In this document: positions 1 through 8,620 of the stretch, piece after piece
Numbering within the stretch: position 1 is the first letter of the stretch
Layout: each line of letters opens with the position of its first letter
Assembly (NCBI RefSeq): GCF_024400215.1
Contig: NZ_CP053748.1
Coordinates: 2,356,001 to 2,420,000 of the forward strand
Source of the DNA: Massilia sp. erpn
GTDB lineage: Bacteria; Pseudomonadota; Gammaproteobacteria; Burkholderiales; Burkholderiaceae_D
Direction: 5' to 3'
Length of the DNA stretch: 64,000 bases
The notes under the pieces: model-generated
Told to the model about the DNA's origin: nothing
Seen by the model: the letters and a program-made list of their open reading frames with translations, nothing else
The model's database searches: none
Position numbers and translations under genes: made by a program

Positions 1-222
1 GAACAGGATGGCGCGCGCCGCCGTCTCGCCACGCGCGGCCACCAGCACCAGGGCCGCTTCCGGCTCGGCGAAGCCGCTCAGGTAGTAGAAGTGGCTGTCG
101 TGGCGGTAGGGATAATCGCTGTCGCCGTTGCGCGCCACTTCCGGCGCGGTCAGGAGAACAGCCACGCTGCCCGGCTCCATCTGCGCCATCAGGCGGGCGC
201 GCCGCTCGGCAAAGTTCGTCAT
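1..222 (-). CDS. pepP: Xaa-Pro aminopeptidase PepP, N-terminal part (runs off the left edge)
   Basis: Only the first 74 codons lie in the window. The translation begins MTNFAERRARLMAQMEPGSV and continues with a VLLTAPEVARNGDSDYPYR stretch and HFYYLSGFAEPEA, which is the N-terminal creatinase-like domain of aminopeptidase P. The family removes N-terminal residues preceding proline in the cytoplasm, using a dinuclear metal site in the C-terminal domain that is not visible here. The ATG overlaps the murU stop codon (ATGA), so the gene is translationally coupled as the third gene of an amgK-murU-pepP operon. Family assignment is firm; integrity of the catalytic half cannot be judged. Confidence 0.85.
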   Translation of the reverse strand, partial: MTNFAERRARLMAQMEPGSVAVLLTAPEVARNGDSDYPYRHDSHFYYLSGFAEPEAALVLVAARGETAARAILF

Positions 223-926
223 TGGGTCAGCATGGCGTTCAGTTCTTCCAGCTGTTGGATGGTGCCCACATTGGTCCACTCGCCTTCGTAGATTTCGCCG
301 CCCACCAGGCCCTTGCCGACGTATTCGCGCAGCAGCTTGCCCAGGCCGGCGTGCGTGCCGGGCGCGATGCCGTCGAACATTTCGGGACGGTAGACGCCGA
401 TATTGCCGAAGTTCCAGCGCGGCGCGCCCTGATTCGACACCGTGTACAGGTTCAGGCCGAAGTCGCCCTCGGGATTGTGCCAGGGGTTCTTGGTCAGGTA
501 GATCCAGGCGATGTCGCGCTGCTCGCTGCTGTAGGCATTGCCCCACATATCCTTATCATGCAGCACATCCTTGACCTGTTCGAAGTCGAAGTGCGGGCAG
601 TAGATATCGCCCGAGATGGCGAGGAAGGGTTCCTCGCCCAGCAGGTGGCGCGCCTGGGCGATGCCGCCCGCCGTTTCCAGCGCTTCCTTCTCGGCCGAAT
701 AGCGGATCGAAGCGCCATAGCGCGCGCCGTCGCCCAGCGCCGCCTCGATCATGTGGCCGAGGTGGGCGTGGTTGATGACGATGTCCTTGATGCCGGCGCG
801 CACCAGGTTCAGCACATGCCACTCGATCAGCGCGCGGCCGCGCACCTTGAGCAGGGGCTTGGGACAGGTATCGGTCAGGGGGCGCATGCGCTCGCCGCGT
901 CCGGCCGCGAAAATCATGGCTTTCAT
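219..926 (-). CDS. murU: N-acetylmuramate alpha-1-phosphate uridylyltransferase MurU
   Basis: Cytoplasmic sugar nucleotidyltransferase of 235 residues. The N-terminus carries the signature FAAGRGERMRPLTDTCPKP (the G-x-G-x-R-M-x-P-L-T nucleotide-binding loop followed by the PKPLL lysine), and an ISGDIYCP stretch near residue 108 gives the metal-binding Asp. In the MurU/AmgK recycling route it turns N-acetylmuramate-1-phosphate plus UTP into UDP-MurNAc, bypassing de novo, fosfomycin-sensitive synthesis. The assignment as MurU rather than another mannose/glucose-1-phosphate transferase rests on the amgK gene 10 bases upstream and on the lptD neighbourhood, the same arrangement as in Pseudomonas. 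Confidence 0.85.
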   Translation of the reverse strand: MKAMIFAAGRGERMRPLTDTCPKPLLKVRGRALIEWHVLNLVRAGIKDIVINHAHLGHMIEAALGDGARYGASIRYSAEKEALETAGGIAQARHLLGEEPFLAISGDIYCPHFDFEQVKDVLHDKDMWGNAYSSEQRDIAWIYLTKNPWHNPEGDFGLNLYTVSNQGAPRWNFGNIGVYRPEMFDGIAPGTHAGLGKLLREYVGKGLVGGEIYEGEWTNVGTIQQLEELNAMLTQ

Positions 927-936
927 GGCGCGGCCC

Positions 937-2001
937 TCAGAAAGTGTAGCCGACGGCGGGCTGGCGGTTTTCCAGCGTGTCGAGCAGTTTGATCAAGGGC
1001 TTCAGGTCGCGGTAGCGGTTGGCTGTCTTGCGCACATAGTCCATCACGATCGGCAGATCGCCCAGGTAGACGTCCTTGCCGTCGCGGTAGTTGAGGCGGC
1101 AGAACAGGCCCAGCATCTTCAGGTGGCGCTGCAGGGCCATGTATTCGAAGTCCTTGTAGAAGGCGTCGAAGTCCTTGTGCACCGGTACGCCCGCGCTTTT
1201 CGCGTGCTGCCAGTAGCGGATCACCCAGTCCAGCACCAGTTCCTCGTCCCACTGCACATAGCCGTCGCGCAGCAGGGAGGCGGCGTCGTAGGTCACGGGG
1301 CCGTACACGGCGTCCTGGAAGTCGATCACGCCAGGATTGTTGTCGTCGACCAGCATCAGATTGCGCGAATGGAAATCGCGGTGCATATACACTTGCGGCT
1401 GCGGCAGGCAATGGCCGATGATGGCGTCGAAGACTTTTTGCAGTTCGGCGCTTTGCGCCTCGGTCAGTTCGGCGTTCAGGTGCTTGCCGATATACCATTC
1501 AGGGAACAGGTTCATCTCGCGCAGCATGAAGGCGCGGTCGAATTCGGGCAGTACGCCGGCCTGGCTGCACTGCTGGAATTTGACCAGGGTGTGCAGGGCC
1601 TGGGCATACAGGGCGGCCGCGTTATCATGGTTCAGCGCTTGCAGATAGGTGGTGGTGCCGAGATCGGACAGCAGCAGGAAGCCGCGTTCCACGTCCTGCG
1701 CCACGATGGCCGGCACGTGCACGCCGGCTTCGGCCAGCATGGCGTCAACCTTGAGGAAGGCGGGCACGTTTTCGCGTTCGGGCGGCGCGTCCATTGCCAC
1801 CAGGGTGGCGCCGTGCGCGGCCTGGTGGGCCGGCAGCACGTCGAAGCGGAAATAGCGGCGGAAGCTGGCGTCGGCGGACGCCGGACGCACGGAATCGGCG
1901 TCCACCACGCCCTGCGGGCGCAGCCAGTCGAGCAACAGGATCAGGCGGGAATCGGCGCCAGCTGGGGCTGCACCGGATGGTGAATTAGGCAATAATGACA
2001 T
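937..2001 (-). CDS. amgK: N-acetylmuramate/N-acetylglucosamine anomeric kinase AmgK
   Basis: A 354-residue aminoglycoside-phosphotransferase-fold kinase. The catalytic loop is MHRDFHSRNLMLVDD and the metal-binding motif is GVIDFQDAVYGPVTYDAASL, both intact. AmgK phosphorylates the anomeric carbon of MurNAc or GlcNAc, feeding MurU in peptidoglycan recycling. The ATG starts 97 bases from the divergent lptD, and the gene is first in the minus-strand operon with murU and pepP. The protein is somewhat long at its N-terminus (Ala/Pro-rich about residues 7-18); a shorter start is possible but no better Met is evident. Function is inferred from family and context. Confidence 0.85.
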   Translation of the reverse strand: MSLLPNSPSGAAPAGADSRLILLLDWLRPQGVVDADSVRPASADASFRRYFRFDVLPAHQAAHGATLVAMDAPPERENVPAFLKVDAMLAEAGVHVPAIVAQDVERGFLLLSDLGTTTYLQALNHDNAAALYAQALHTLVKFQQCSQAGVLPEFDRAFMLREMNLFPEWYIGKHLNAELTEAQSAELQKVFDAIIGHCLPQPQVYMHRDFHSRNLMLVDDNNPGVIDFQDAVYGPVTYDAASLLRDGYVQWDEELVLDWVIRYWQHAKSAGVPVHKDFDAFYKDFEYMALQRHLKMLGLFCRLNYRDGKDVYLGDLPIVMDYVRKTANRYRDLKPLIKLLDTLENRQPAVGYTF

Positions 2002-2098
2002 GAAACGACCCGAGAATCCGGTTGAATGTGAAGATTCCCATATAATAAGGGATTCAATTTAAAAAATCGCCTTTTATGGTGTTACGCGCGTTCCTTAC
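2002..2098. promoter_or_regulatory. Divergent amgK / lptD promoter region
   Basis: This 97-base AT-richer gap separates the two divergent operons. A TATAAT hexamer at 2041-2046 is a reasonable -10 candidate for lptD, 53 bases before its ATG. No well-spaced -35 is convincing: TTGAAT at 2022-2027 gives only a 13-base spacer. No regulator site was recognised. Confidence 0.35.
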
Positions 2099-4351
2099 AT
2101 GAGTTGGTTTACGCCCCCTAAAAACTCGCAGACGTGGGCGTTTGCCCTGACCGCCCTGGCTGCTGCCGCGGCGGCGACCGCCCACGCCCAGACCCCCACC
2201 AGCAAGCAGCGCCCGCAGCGGGTGGAAGACCCGAACGCCGTGACGACCATCCGCGCCGAGGATATCGGCGGCCGTCCCGAGCGCATCCTGAACCTGGACC
2301 GCGACGTCGAGGTGGTGCGCGACCAGACCCGCGTGACCTCCGACAAGGCTTGCTACAAGCAGGTCGAGGCCGAGCTGGAAGCCCAGGGCAATGTGCGCAT
2401 CTGGCGCTACGGCGACTACTACACGGCCGATGAACTGCAGCTGAATATGGAGACCGGCAAGGGCTTCATGCTGCATCCGACCTACCGCATGGAGATCAAT
2501 AACGCCCAGGGCAAGGCGCGCCGCATCGACTTCCTGAACGAGGACGAAGCGCTGGTCATCGACGGCACCTACAGCACCTGCCAGGGGCCGAATCCGGACT
2601 GGTATCTGCGCTCGTCCACCCTGAATCTCGATTCCGGGCGCGATGTGGGCACGGCCGGCGGCACCGTCCTGTACTTCAAGGATGTGCCTTTCCTCGGTAC
2701 GCCCGGCATGTCCTTCTCGCTCTCGGGCGCGCGCCGTTCCGGCTGGCTGCCGCCGATCCCGGGCTTCGGCTCGAAGGGCGCGGCCGAGGTGGTGGTGCCG
2801 TATTACTTCAATATCGCGCCCAACCGCGACCTGACCGTCTATCCCAAGATCATTCCGCGGCGCGGCCTGCAAATGGGCGCAGTCGGCCGCTATATCGGCG
2901 AGACCGAGGCCGGCGAGTACGAGGGCCGCACCCATATCGAGTACCTGCCGCACGATAAGGAAGCGGGCAAGGACCGCTGGATGTTGCATTCCACGCACAC
3001 CCAGACCATCGCCCCCGACTGGACCTATGGCTGGAATGTGCGCGCCGCCTCGGACGATGAATATCCGAACGACTTCTCGAAAACCGTGGCCAACAGCGCC
3101 GAGCGCCAGCTGCTGCGCGAGCTGCGCACCGACTACCGCCGCGAATACTGGTCCTTGACGGCGCGCGTGCAGAAATACCAGGTGCTGCAGGACCCGGAAG
3201 CGAAGAACAATGCAGCGCTGACGGTGAGCCGTCCCTACGACCGCCTGCCGGCCATCAATCTGCATGCGGCGCGCTACGACGTGGGCGGCTTCGACTGGCA
3301 GCTGGACAGCGAACTGACGCGCTTCTGGCATCCCACCGAGCAGCGCGGCACGCGCGTGGTGGCGGTGCCGCAGCTGAGCTATCCGATCATCGGCGCCAGC
3401 TACTTCGTCACGCCCAAGGTCATGCTCAACGCCAGCGCCTACCAGCTGGAAGCGTTCAAGGATCCGGCGCGCGGCGACCTGGCCTCGCGTTCGCTGCGGC
3501 GCGCCGTGCCGACCGTCTCCATCGATTCCGGCCTGGAATTCGAGCGCAGCGCCTCGCTGTTCGGCCGCGCCGTGACCCAGACCCTGGAGCCGCGCCTGTT
3601 CTATGTCTACACGCCTTACCGCGAGCAGAAGGGCTTCCCCAACTTCGATACGGCCGAAGCAACGTTCAACCTTTCGCAGATTTTCAGCGAAAGCCGCTTC
3701 ATCGGTTCCGACCGTGTGGGTGACGCCAACCAGGTGACGGCCGGCGTGGTGTCGCGCTTCCTGGAAGCCTCCGGCGCCGAGCGCCTGCGCCTGTCCTTTG
3801 GCCAGCGCTTCTATTTCAACGAGCAGCGCATCCAGCTCACCGACGACGCCAAGCCGCGCTACGACACCCGTTCCGACACCCTGCTGGCCGCCGCCGGCCG
3901 CATTTCGGAAAGCTGGGGCTTCGACAGCGCGGTGCAGTACAACCCCGGCGAGCGCCGCGTGATCAGCACCAACCACAGCCTGCAATGGCAGCCGGGCCAG
4001 AAGAAGGTGCTGAACCTGAGCTACCGCTTCCTGCGCGACGGCTTCAAGAACGCCGACATCTCTGGCCAGTGGCCGCTGTCGCAGCGCTGGTACGGCGTGG
4101 CGCGCGTGAGCTATTCGCTGAAGGACAAGGCCGTGCTCGAAAGCCTGCTGGGCCTTGAATACAATGGCGATTGCTGGGTCTTCCGCATGGGCGCGCAGCG
4201 CTTCGTGACGTCGGCCAACCAGACTTCCACGCCGATCTTCTTCCAGCTGGAGTTGAACGGCCTGTCCAAGTTCGGCGTCGGCAATCCGCTGGAGGTGATG
4301 AAAGGCAGCATCCCCGGCTATCAGCGCCTGAACGAGGGCTATGGCCGCTGA
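2099..4351 (+). CDS. lptD: LPS-assembly outer-membrane protein LptD
   Basis: A 750-residue beta-barrel protein that, with LptE, inserts lipopolysaccharide into the outer leaflet. It begins with a Sec signal peptide (Trp/Phe-rich start, Ala-rich core, cleavage near AHA-QT at about residue 30). An OstA-like jellyroll follows (about residues 50-160, with DRVTSDKACYKQVEAELEAQG-type sequence shared with LptA-family proteins). The long C-terminal region is barrel-like, rich in aromatic strands such as YDTRSDTLLAAAGRISESWG. Cys residues are present in the N-domain and near the C-terminus (GDCWVFRMGAQ), as needed for the LptD disulfides. Its partner lptE lies about 17 kb downstream in the same window. 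It is followed by surA, the chaperone that assembles it. Confidence 0.95.
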   Translation: MSWFTPPKNSQTWAFALTALAAAAAATAHAQTPTSKQRPQRVEDPNAVTTIRAEDIGGRPERILNLDRDVEVVRDQTRVTSDKACYKQVEAELEAQGNVRIWRYGDYYTADELQLNMETGKGFMLHPTYRMEINNAQGKARRIDFLNEDEALVIDGTYSTCQGPNPDWYLRSSTLNLDSGRDVGTAGGTVLYFKDVPFLGTPGMSFSLSGARRSGWLPPIPGFGSKGAAEVVVPYYFNIAPNRDLTVYPKIIPRRGLQMGAVGRYIGETEAGEYEGRTHIEYLPHDKEAGKDRWMLHSTHTQTIAPDWTYGWNVRAASDDEYPNDFSKTVANSAERQLLRELRTDYRREYWSLTARVQKYQVLQDPEAKNNAALTVSRPYDRLPAINLHAARYDVGGFDWQLDSELTRFWHPTEQRGTRVVAVPQLSYPIIGASYFVTPKVMLNASAYQLEAFKDPARGDLASRSLRRAVPTVSIDSGLEFERSASLFGRAVTQTLEPRLFYVYTPYREQKGFPNFDTAEATFNLSQIFSESRFIGSDRVGDANQVTAGVVSRFLEASGAERLRLSFGQRFYFNEQRIQLTDDAKPRYDTRSDTLLAAAGRISESWGFDSAVQYNPGERRVISTNHSLQWQPGQKKVLNLSYRFLRDGFKNADISGQWPLSQRWYGVARVSYSLKDKAVLESLLGLEYNGDCWVFRMGAQRFVTSANQTSTPIFFQLELNGLSKFGVGNPLEVMKGSIPGYQRLNEGYGR

Positions 4352-4362
4352 GGCGGGAGGGG

Positions 4363-4380
4363 GGCCGGATTTAGCCGGCC
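4363..4380 (+). terminator. Short GC hairpin between lptD and surA
   Basis: GGCCGG and CCGGCC arms (6 bp) enclose a 6-base loop 12 bases after the lptD stop. Only a weak T content follows, so it may be an attenuating hairpin or an mRNA-processing structure rather than a true terminator of the lptD-surA transcript. Confidence 0.35.
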
Positions 4381-4432
4381 TTCATCCAGCTTAGGCTAAG
4401 ATAGCGTCTTCCGATTTCTCCACCCCTGACAC

Positions 4433-5872
4433 ATGAGCGTTTCAGATATGCGTAATGCCAGTATGCACCCCATCAAACTAGCCGCTGTCCTGCTGTGCGC
4501 CATGGCGGCCGGCAGCGTCTCGGCACAGGATGCCAAGGCCGAGGTCAAGACCGAGGTCAAGGCCGAGGCCAAACCGGCGGCTGCGGCCGCCGCGCCGGCC
4601 ACCAAGGGCTTTACCCAGCCCGGCCAGTCCAGCAATACGCCGATCGACGCCATCGCCATCATCATCAACGATGAGGTGATCACCAAGCGCGAGCTGGACG
4701 AGCGCCTGAAAACGGTCGAGCGCCGCATGAAGGAGCAGAACGTGGCCCTGCCCGACCGCGCCGACCTGCAGCGCCAGCTGACCGAGCGCATGATCGTGGA
4801 ACGCGCCCAGCTGCAGCTGGCCAAGGAGATGGGCGTGCGCGTCGACGACACCATGCTCGACCGCGCCATCGCCCGTATCGCCGAGCAGCAGAAACTGAGC
4901 GTGCAGGAAATGCGCAACCAGATGGAGAAATCCGGCACCACCTTCGCCGCCTTCCGCGAAGAGATCCGCGAAGAGATCATCATGCAGCGCCTGCGCGAGC
5001 ATGAAGTCGACGCCAAGATCCAGATTTCGGAAGCGGAAGTGGACAGCTTCGTGGCCTCGGAACAAGCCGCCGCCGCCGAGCAGTTCGAAGTCAATATTTC
5101 GCAGATCCTGGTGCGCATTCCGGAAAACGCTTCGCCCGAAGTGATCGCCCAGCGCAAGGCGCGCGCCGACGAAGTGGCGCGCCAGCTGCGCACCGGCGCC
5201 GATTTCGCCAAGATCGCCGCCACCTATTCCGACGCCCAGGACGCGCTGCAAGGCGGCGCCGTGGGCTGGCGCCAGCCCGATCGTCTGCCGCCGGTGTTCG
5301 CTGAAGCGCTGACCAAGCTGCGTCCCGGCCAGGTCACGCCGATCATCAAGAGCGTGGGCGGTTTCCACATCCTGAAGATGGTCGACAAGCGCAGCATGGC
5401 CGAAGCCCAGGCCCAGGCCACGGTGCAGCAGACCCATGCCCGCCACATCCTGCTGAAAGTGACGCCGACCCTGAGCGCGGCCGACGCCAAACGCAAGCTG
5501 GCCGAGTTCAAGGAAAAGCTGGACAACAAGTCGGCCAAGTTCGAGGAACTGGCGCGCCTGTATTCCAATGACGGTTCGGCTGGCAAGGGCGGCGACCTGG
5601 GCTGGCTGTATCCGGGCGACGCGCTGCCCGAATTCGAGGCCGCCATGAACGCCCTGAAACCGGGCGAGGTAAGCACCCCGGTCGAGTCGAGCTTCGGCTA
5701 CCACCTGATCGAAGTCCTGGAACGCAAGACCGACGACGTCTCGAAAGAGAAGCAGCGCAACGAGGCCCGCATGGCCCTGCGCGAGCGCAAGCTGGTGGAA
5801 GCGGTGGAAGACTGGCAGCGCCAGGTGCGCGACCGCGCCTACGTCGAATTCCGCAACGACGACAGCAAATAA
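4433..5872 (+). CDS. surA: Periplasmic peptidyl-prolyl isomerase/chaperone SurA
   Basis: A 479-residue periplasmic chaperone for outer-membrane proteins. A signal peptide ends near GSVSA-QD. It is followed by an unusual Ala/Lys/Glu-rich spacer with AEVKTEVKAEAK repeats, the SurA N-domain (INDEVITKRELDERLK), and two parvulin (PpiC) domains at about residues 215-320 and 330-440 (each with the GGAVGW / GGDLGWLYPGDALPEF signature). The upstream ATG is used here; in-frame ATGs at 4448 and 4463 would give shorter, more typical signal peptides, and none has a strong ribosome-binding site. It lies between lptD, its main client, and pdxA, as is common in proteobacteria. Confidence 0.93.
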   Translation: MSVSDMRNASMHPIKLAAVLLCAMAAGSVSAQDAKAEVKTEVKAEAKPAAAAAAPATKGFTQPGQSSNTPIDAIAIIINDEVITKRELDERLKTVERRMKEQNVALPDRADLQRQLTERMIVERAQLQLAKEMGVRVDDTMLDRAIARIAEQQKLSVQEMRNQMEKSGTTFAAFREEIREEIIMQRLREHEVDAKIQISEAEVDSFVASEQAAAAEQFEVNISQILVRIPENASPEVIAQRKARADEVARQLRTGADFAKIAATYSDAQDALQGGAVGWRQPDRLPPVFAEALTKLRPGQVTPIIKSVGGFHILKMVDKRSMAEAQAQATVQQTHARHILLKVTPTLSAADAKRKLAEFKEKLDNKSAKFEELARLYSNDGSAGKGGDLGWLYPGDALPEFEAAMNALKPGEVSTPVESSFGYHLIEVLERKTDDVSKEKQRNEARMALRERKLVEAVEDWQRQVRDRAYVEFRNDDSK

Positions 5873-5890
5873 ATCGAAAGGGAAGCAGGC

Positions 5891-6970
5891 ATGAGCGCCA
5901 CTTTGACAGCCCGGCGCCCAGGCGTGCGCCCCGTTCTGGCCATCACCTGCGGCGAGCCGGCCGGCATCGGTCCGGAAATCTCGCTGCGCGCCGCCTGGGC
6001 TTTGCGCGCCCAGGCCAATTGCGTGCTGCTGGGCGACGCCGCCTTCCTGGCGATGACGGCGTCCGCCATCGACCCCGCCATCCGCGTCAGCGCCCTGTCG
6101 TTGCAGGCGGTGCGCCATGGCGGCCTGCCGCATTTCGGTCCCGAGCGCCTGTGCGTGATCGATATTCCGCTGGCTGCCCATGTGCAGCCGGGCGTGCTGG
6201 ATAAGGAAAACGGCCGCGCCGTGCTGGCCACGCTGGATGCCGCCATCGAAGGCGTGCAGGCCGGCTGGTTCGAAGCCATCGTCACCGCGCCGCTGCAAAA
6301 GAGCACCATCAACGAGGCCGGCGTGAAATTCTCCGGCCATACCGAATACTTCGCCGAAAAGACCGGCACCGCCCAGGTGGTGATGATGCTGGCCGGCCAG
6401 CCGCATGCGCCGGCCGGCGCGCCCATGCCGCCGCCGCTGCGCGTGGCGCTGGCCACCACCCATCTGCCGCTGCAGGGCGTTTCCGCGGCGCTGAGCCAGG
6501 AGGGCCTGGGCCGCGTGATCGACATCATCGCAGCCGACCTGCGCGGCAAATTCGGCATCGCCGCGCCGCGCATCCTGGTGGCCGGCCTGAACCCGCATGC
6601 GGGCGAGAACGGTTATCTGGGCCGCGAGGAGATCGACACCATTGCGCCGGCCATCGCGGCGGCGCAGGCGCGCGGCATCGACGCCAGCGGACCGTATCCG
6701 GCCGATACCCTGTTCCAGCCGAAATATCTGAATGAAGCCGACTGCGTGCTCGCCATGTACCACGACCAGGGCTTGCCGGTGCTGAAATACGCCACCTTCG
6801 GGCGCGGCGTCAACATCACGCTCGGCCTGCCGCTGATCCGCACCTCGGTCGATCACGGCACGGCGCTGGACCTGGCGCGCCAGGGCCTGGGCCAGGCCGA
6901 TTGCGCCAGCATGGAAGAAGCCATTGCCACCGCCCTGCGCATGGCCGAAGCCAGCCGCGCCACCGCTTAA
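5891..6970 (+). CDS. pdxA: 4-hydroxythreonine-4-phosphate dehydrogenase PdxA
   Basis: A 359-residue cytoplasmic enzyme of pyridoxal-5'-phosphate synthesis that oxidises 4-phosphohydroxy-L-threonine with NAD. Family signatures are the N-terminal [13 protein letters not shown], the central [13 protein letters not shown] and [13 protein letters not shown], and the C-terminal metal-binding histidine motif [13 protein letters not shown], followed by [14 protein letters not shown]. Length fits the family (about 330) with a slight N-terminal extension. The start is supported by a GGAAG ribosome-binding site 5 bases upstream. It is 18 bases downstream of surA and 23 bases upstream of rsmA, the conserved order. 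Confidence 0.95.
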   Translation: MSATLTARRPGVRPVLAITCGEPAGIGPEISLRAAWALRAQANCVLLGDAAFLAMTASAIDPAIRVSALSLQAVRHGGLPHFGPERLCVIDIPLAAHVQPGVLDKENGRAVLATLDAAIEGVQAGWFEAIVTAPLQKSTINEAGVKFSGHTEYFAEKTGTAQVVMMLAGQPHAPAGAPMPPPLRVALATTHLPLQGVSAALSQEGLGRVIDIIAADLRGKFGIAAPRILVAGLNPHAGENGYLGREEIDTIAPAIAAAQARGIDASGPYPADTLFQPKYLNEADCVLAMYHDQGLPVLKYATFGRGVNITLGLPLIRTSVDHGTALDLARQGLGQADCASMEEAIATALRMAEASRATA

Positions 6971-6993
6971 CACTGAATGAACTGAAGAAGAAT

Positions 6994-7779
6994 ATGAAAC
7001 ACATCGCCCGCAAACGCTTCGGCCAGAACTTCCTGCACGACGACCATGTGCTGAACAGTATCACCGAGTCCATCGCCCCGCGCGTCGGCGACGCCATGGT
7101 GGAAATCGGCCCCGGCCTGGGCGCCATGACCGAGCAGCTCTTGCGCACCCTGCCGCAGATGCATGTGGTGGAACTGGACCGCGACCTGGTGGCACGCCTG
7201 GAAAAAGCCTATACGCGCGAGAAGCTGGTGATCCACGCCGGCGACGCCCTGAAATTCGACTTCGCCACCATCCCGGTGCCGGCCGGCCAGAAGCTGCGCG
7301 TGGTCGGCAATCTGCCCTACAACATCTCCAGCCCGCTGCTGTTCCACCTGACCGAGTTCGCGCCGCTGGTGCAGGACCAGCACTTCATGCTGCAAAAGGA
7401 AGTGGTCGAACGCATGGTGGCCGAGCCGGGCAGCAAGGTCTACGGCCGCCTGTCGGTGATGCTGCAATGGCGCTACCAGATGGCGCTGCTGTTCGTGGTG
7501 CCGCCCGAAGCCTTCGACCCGCCGCCCAAGGTCGATTCCGCCATCGTGCGCATGATCCCCATCGCCCAGCCCTTGCCCTGCGACGCCGCCACGCTCGAAG
7601 CCGTGGTGCAGAAAGCCTTCTCGCAGCGCCGCAAGGTGATCCGCAACTGCCTGGCCGGCATGTTCACCGAAGAGCAGATCGCCGCCGCCGGCATCAACCC
7701 CACCGACCGTCCCGAAATGGTGGCGATGGAAGCCTACGTCGCCCTGGCCAACAGCCTCAGCGCCCGCAGCCCCGCCTAA
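6994..7779 (+). CDS. rsmA: 16S rRNA dimethyladenosine transferase RsmA (KsgA)
   Basis: A 261-residue SAM-dependent methyltransferase that dimethylates A1518 and A1519 of 16S rRNA late in 30S assembly. The protein starts [15 protein letters not shown]. It carries SAM motif I ([15 protein letters not shown]), the D/E loop (VELDRDL) and the catalytic [14 protein letters not shown] motif. The Met used has a GAAGAAG ribosome-binding site just upstream; longer in-frame starts would overlap pdxA. Last gene of the lptD operon. Confidence 0.95.
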   Translation: MKHIARKRFGQNFLHDDHVLNSITESIAPRVGDAMVEIGPGLGAMTEQLLRTLPQMHVVELDRDLVARLEKAYTREKLVIHAGDALKFDFATIPVPAGQKLRVVGNLPYNISSPLLFHLTEFAPLVQDQHFMLQKEVVERMVAEPGSKVYGRLSVMLQWRYQMALLFVVPPEAFDPPPKVDSAIVRMIPIAQPLPCDAATLEAVVQKAFSQRRKVIRNCLAGMFTEEQIAAAGINPTDRPEMVAMEAYVALANSLSARSPA

Positions 7780-7792
7780 AGCCGCCCAAACA

Positions 7793-7845
7793 GCCGAGCC
7801 CGTGTCCACTTTGGTGTCAGGCACCAGGGTGGACACGGGCTCGGC
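7793..7845. repeat. 53-bp palindrome, variant copy of the GGTG-TCAGG-CACC repeat
   Basis: The arms GCCGAGCCCGTGTCCAC and its exact reverse complement (17 bp each) enclose a 19-base centre containing TGGTG-TCAGG-CACCA. The centre is the same core found in the arrays at 15.1 and 44.8 kb, but the outer arms differ: the AATGTCC ends are replaced by a GC-rich extension. It sits between the convergent rsmA and lipoprotein genes and could also form a bidirectional RNA hairpin. Confidence 0.75.
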
Positions 7846-7864
7846 CGTTGAAATGCTTCGGAAT

Positions 7865-7890
7865 AAAAAAAAGCCCGCTGTTGCGGGCTT
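7865..7890 (-). terminator. Rho-independent terminator of the lipoprotein operon
   Basis: Inverted repeat AAGCCCGC / GCGGGCTT with a 4-base loop. Read on the minus strand it is followed by an uninterrupted run of T residues, a strong intrinsic terminator for the minus-strand genes ending at 7997. It may also work weakly for rsmA. Confidence 0.85.
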
Positions 7891-7996
7891 AAGTCCAATT
7901 CTTAGTAAGAAGTGGAGGAGACGGGTGTGATTATGCCGTGCTGCAACATATCAATCCAATTTATCTTTCGGATACCCGTCATTCCATTTCTGAATA

Positions 7997-8602
7997 TCAT
8001 GGACGGGTGCAGGTGACCGCCACATTCGTCACCGCCGCTTCGCCCATATAGCCGCTGCCGTTGCTCACAGTGCAGGTCTGGTTGGGCGGTTGCTTGGCCA
8101 CGACGATCAGATAGGAGGCGCCGTAAGGAATGTCGGGGAAGAGGAAGTTGGGGGTGGCTTTGGCCACGGCAATGGGGGTGGCGCCATTGTTCAGGACCAG
8201 GCCATCGTCCAGCAGATTGGTGACCGTGCCGCTGACCGGGTACTTGTTCTGGCTGCAGGCGACGTTGACGATGATGCTGGTGGTCTGGCCGGCGTTGCCG
8301 GAGCTGAGGCGGCCGTCTTCCGCGCATTTCATGTGTTCGGGATTGCGCACCACTTTGACGGCGTAGCTGTCGCCGTAGGAAATGCGCTTGCTGAAGCGGT
8401 AGCTGGTGGCGCCCACCGGGATGTCGATCTGCTCTTGATCGCCGTTCAGGCTCAGTTTCAGGCCGGCGGTGCGCACGGCGCTGGCATTGCCGTCGCCGTC
8501 GGTGAAATTGCCGCTCACTTCAAACGTGGATTTGCCGCCGCAGCCGGCCAGGGCCAGGACGGTGGCGAGGGCGGTGAGGCGGCCCAGGGTCATTGCTTGC
8601 AT
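7997..8602 (-). CDS. Small lipoprotein with repeated beta-rich module
   Basis: A 201-residue predicted lipoprotein: an N-terminal hydrophobic segment ends in LALAGC (lipobox, Cys near residue 21). The mature part holds two copies of a roughly 80-residue module with the pattern G-L-x-L-x-N-G, then G-A-(T/S)-Y/F-x-F or I-P-Y-G-x-S-Y, then P-x-x-x-C, ending V-x-N-V-(A/T)-C. Two cysteines per module suggest disulfides. Similar modules occur as uncharacterised surface lipoproteins in Oxalobacteraceae. GGAGAG lies 6 bases before the ATG. It is 18 bases downstream of a paralogue and shares its transcript. Function unknown. Confidence 0.8.
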   Translation of the reverse strand: MQAMTLGRLTALATVLALAGCGGKSTFEVSGNFTDGDGNASAVRTAGLKLSLNGDQEQIDIPVGATSYRFSKRISYGDSYAVKVVRNPEHMKCAEDGRLSSGNAGQTTSIIVNVACSQNKYPVSGTVTNLLDDGLVLNNGATPIAVAKATPNFLFPDIPYGASYLIVVAKQPPNQTCTVSNGSGYMGEAAVTNVAVTCTRP

Positions 8603-8620
8603 ATCTCTCTCCAGAAAAAC

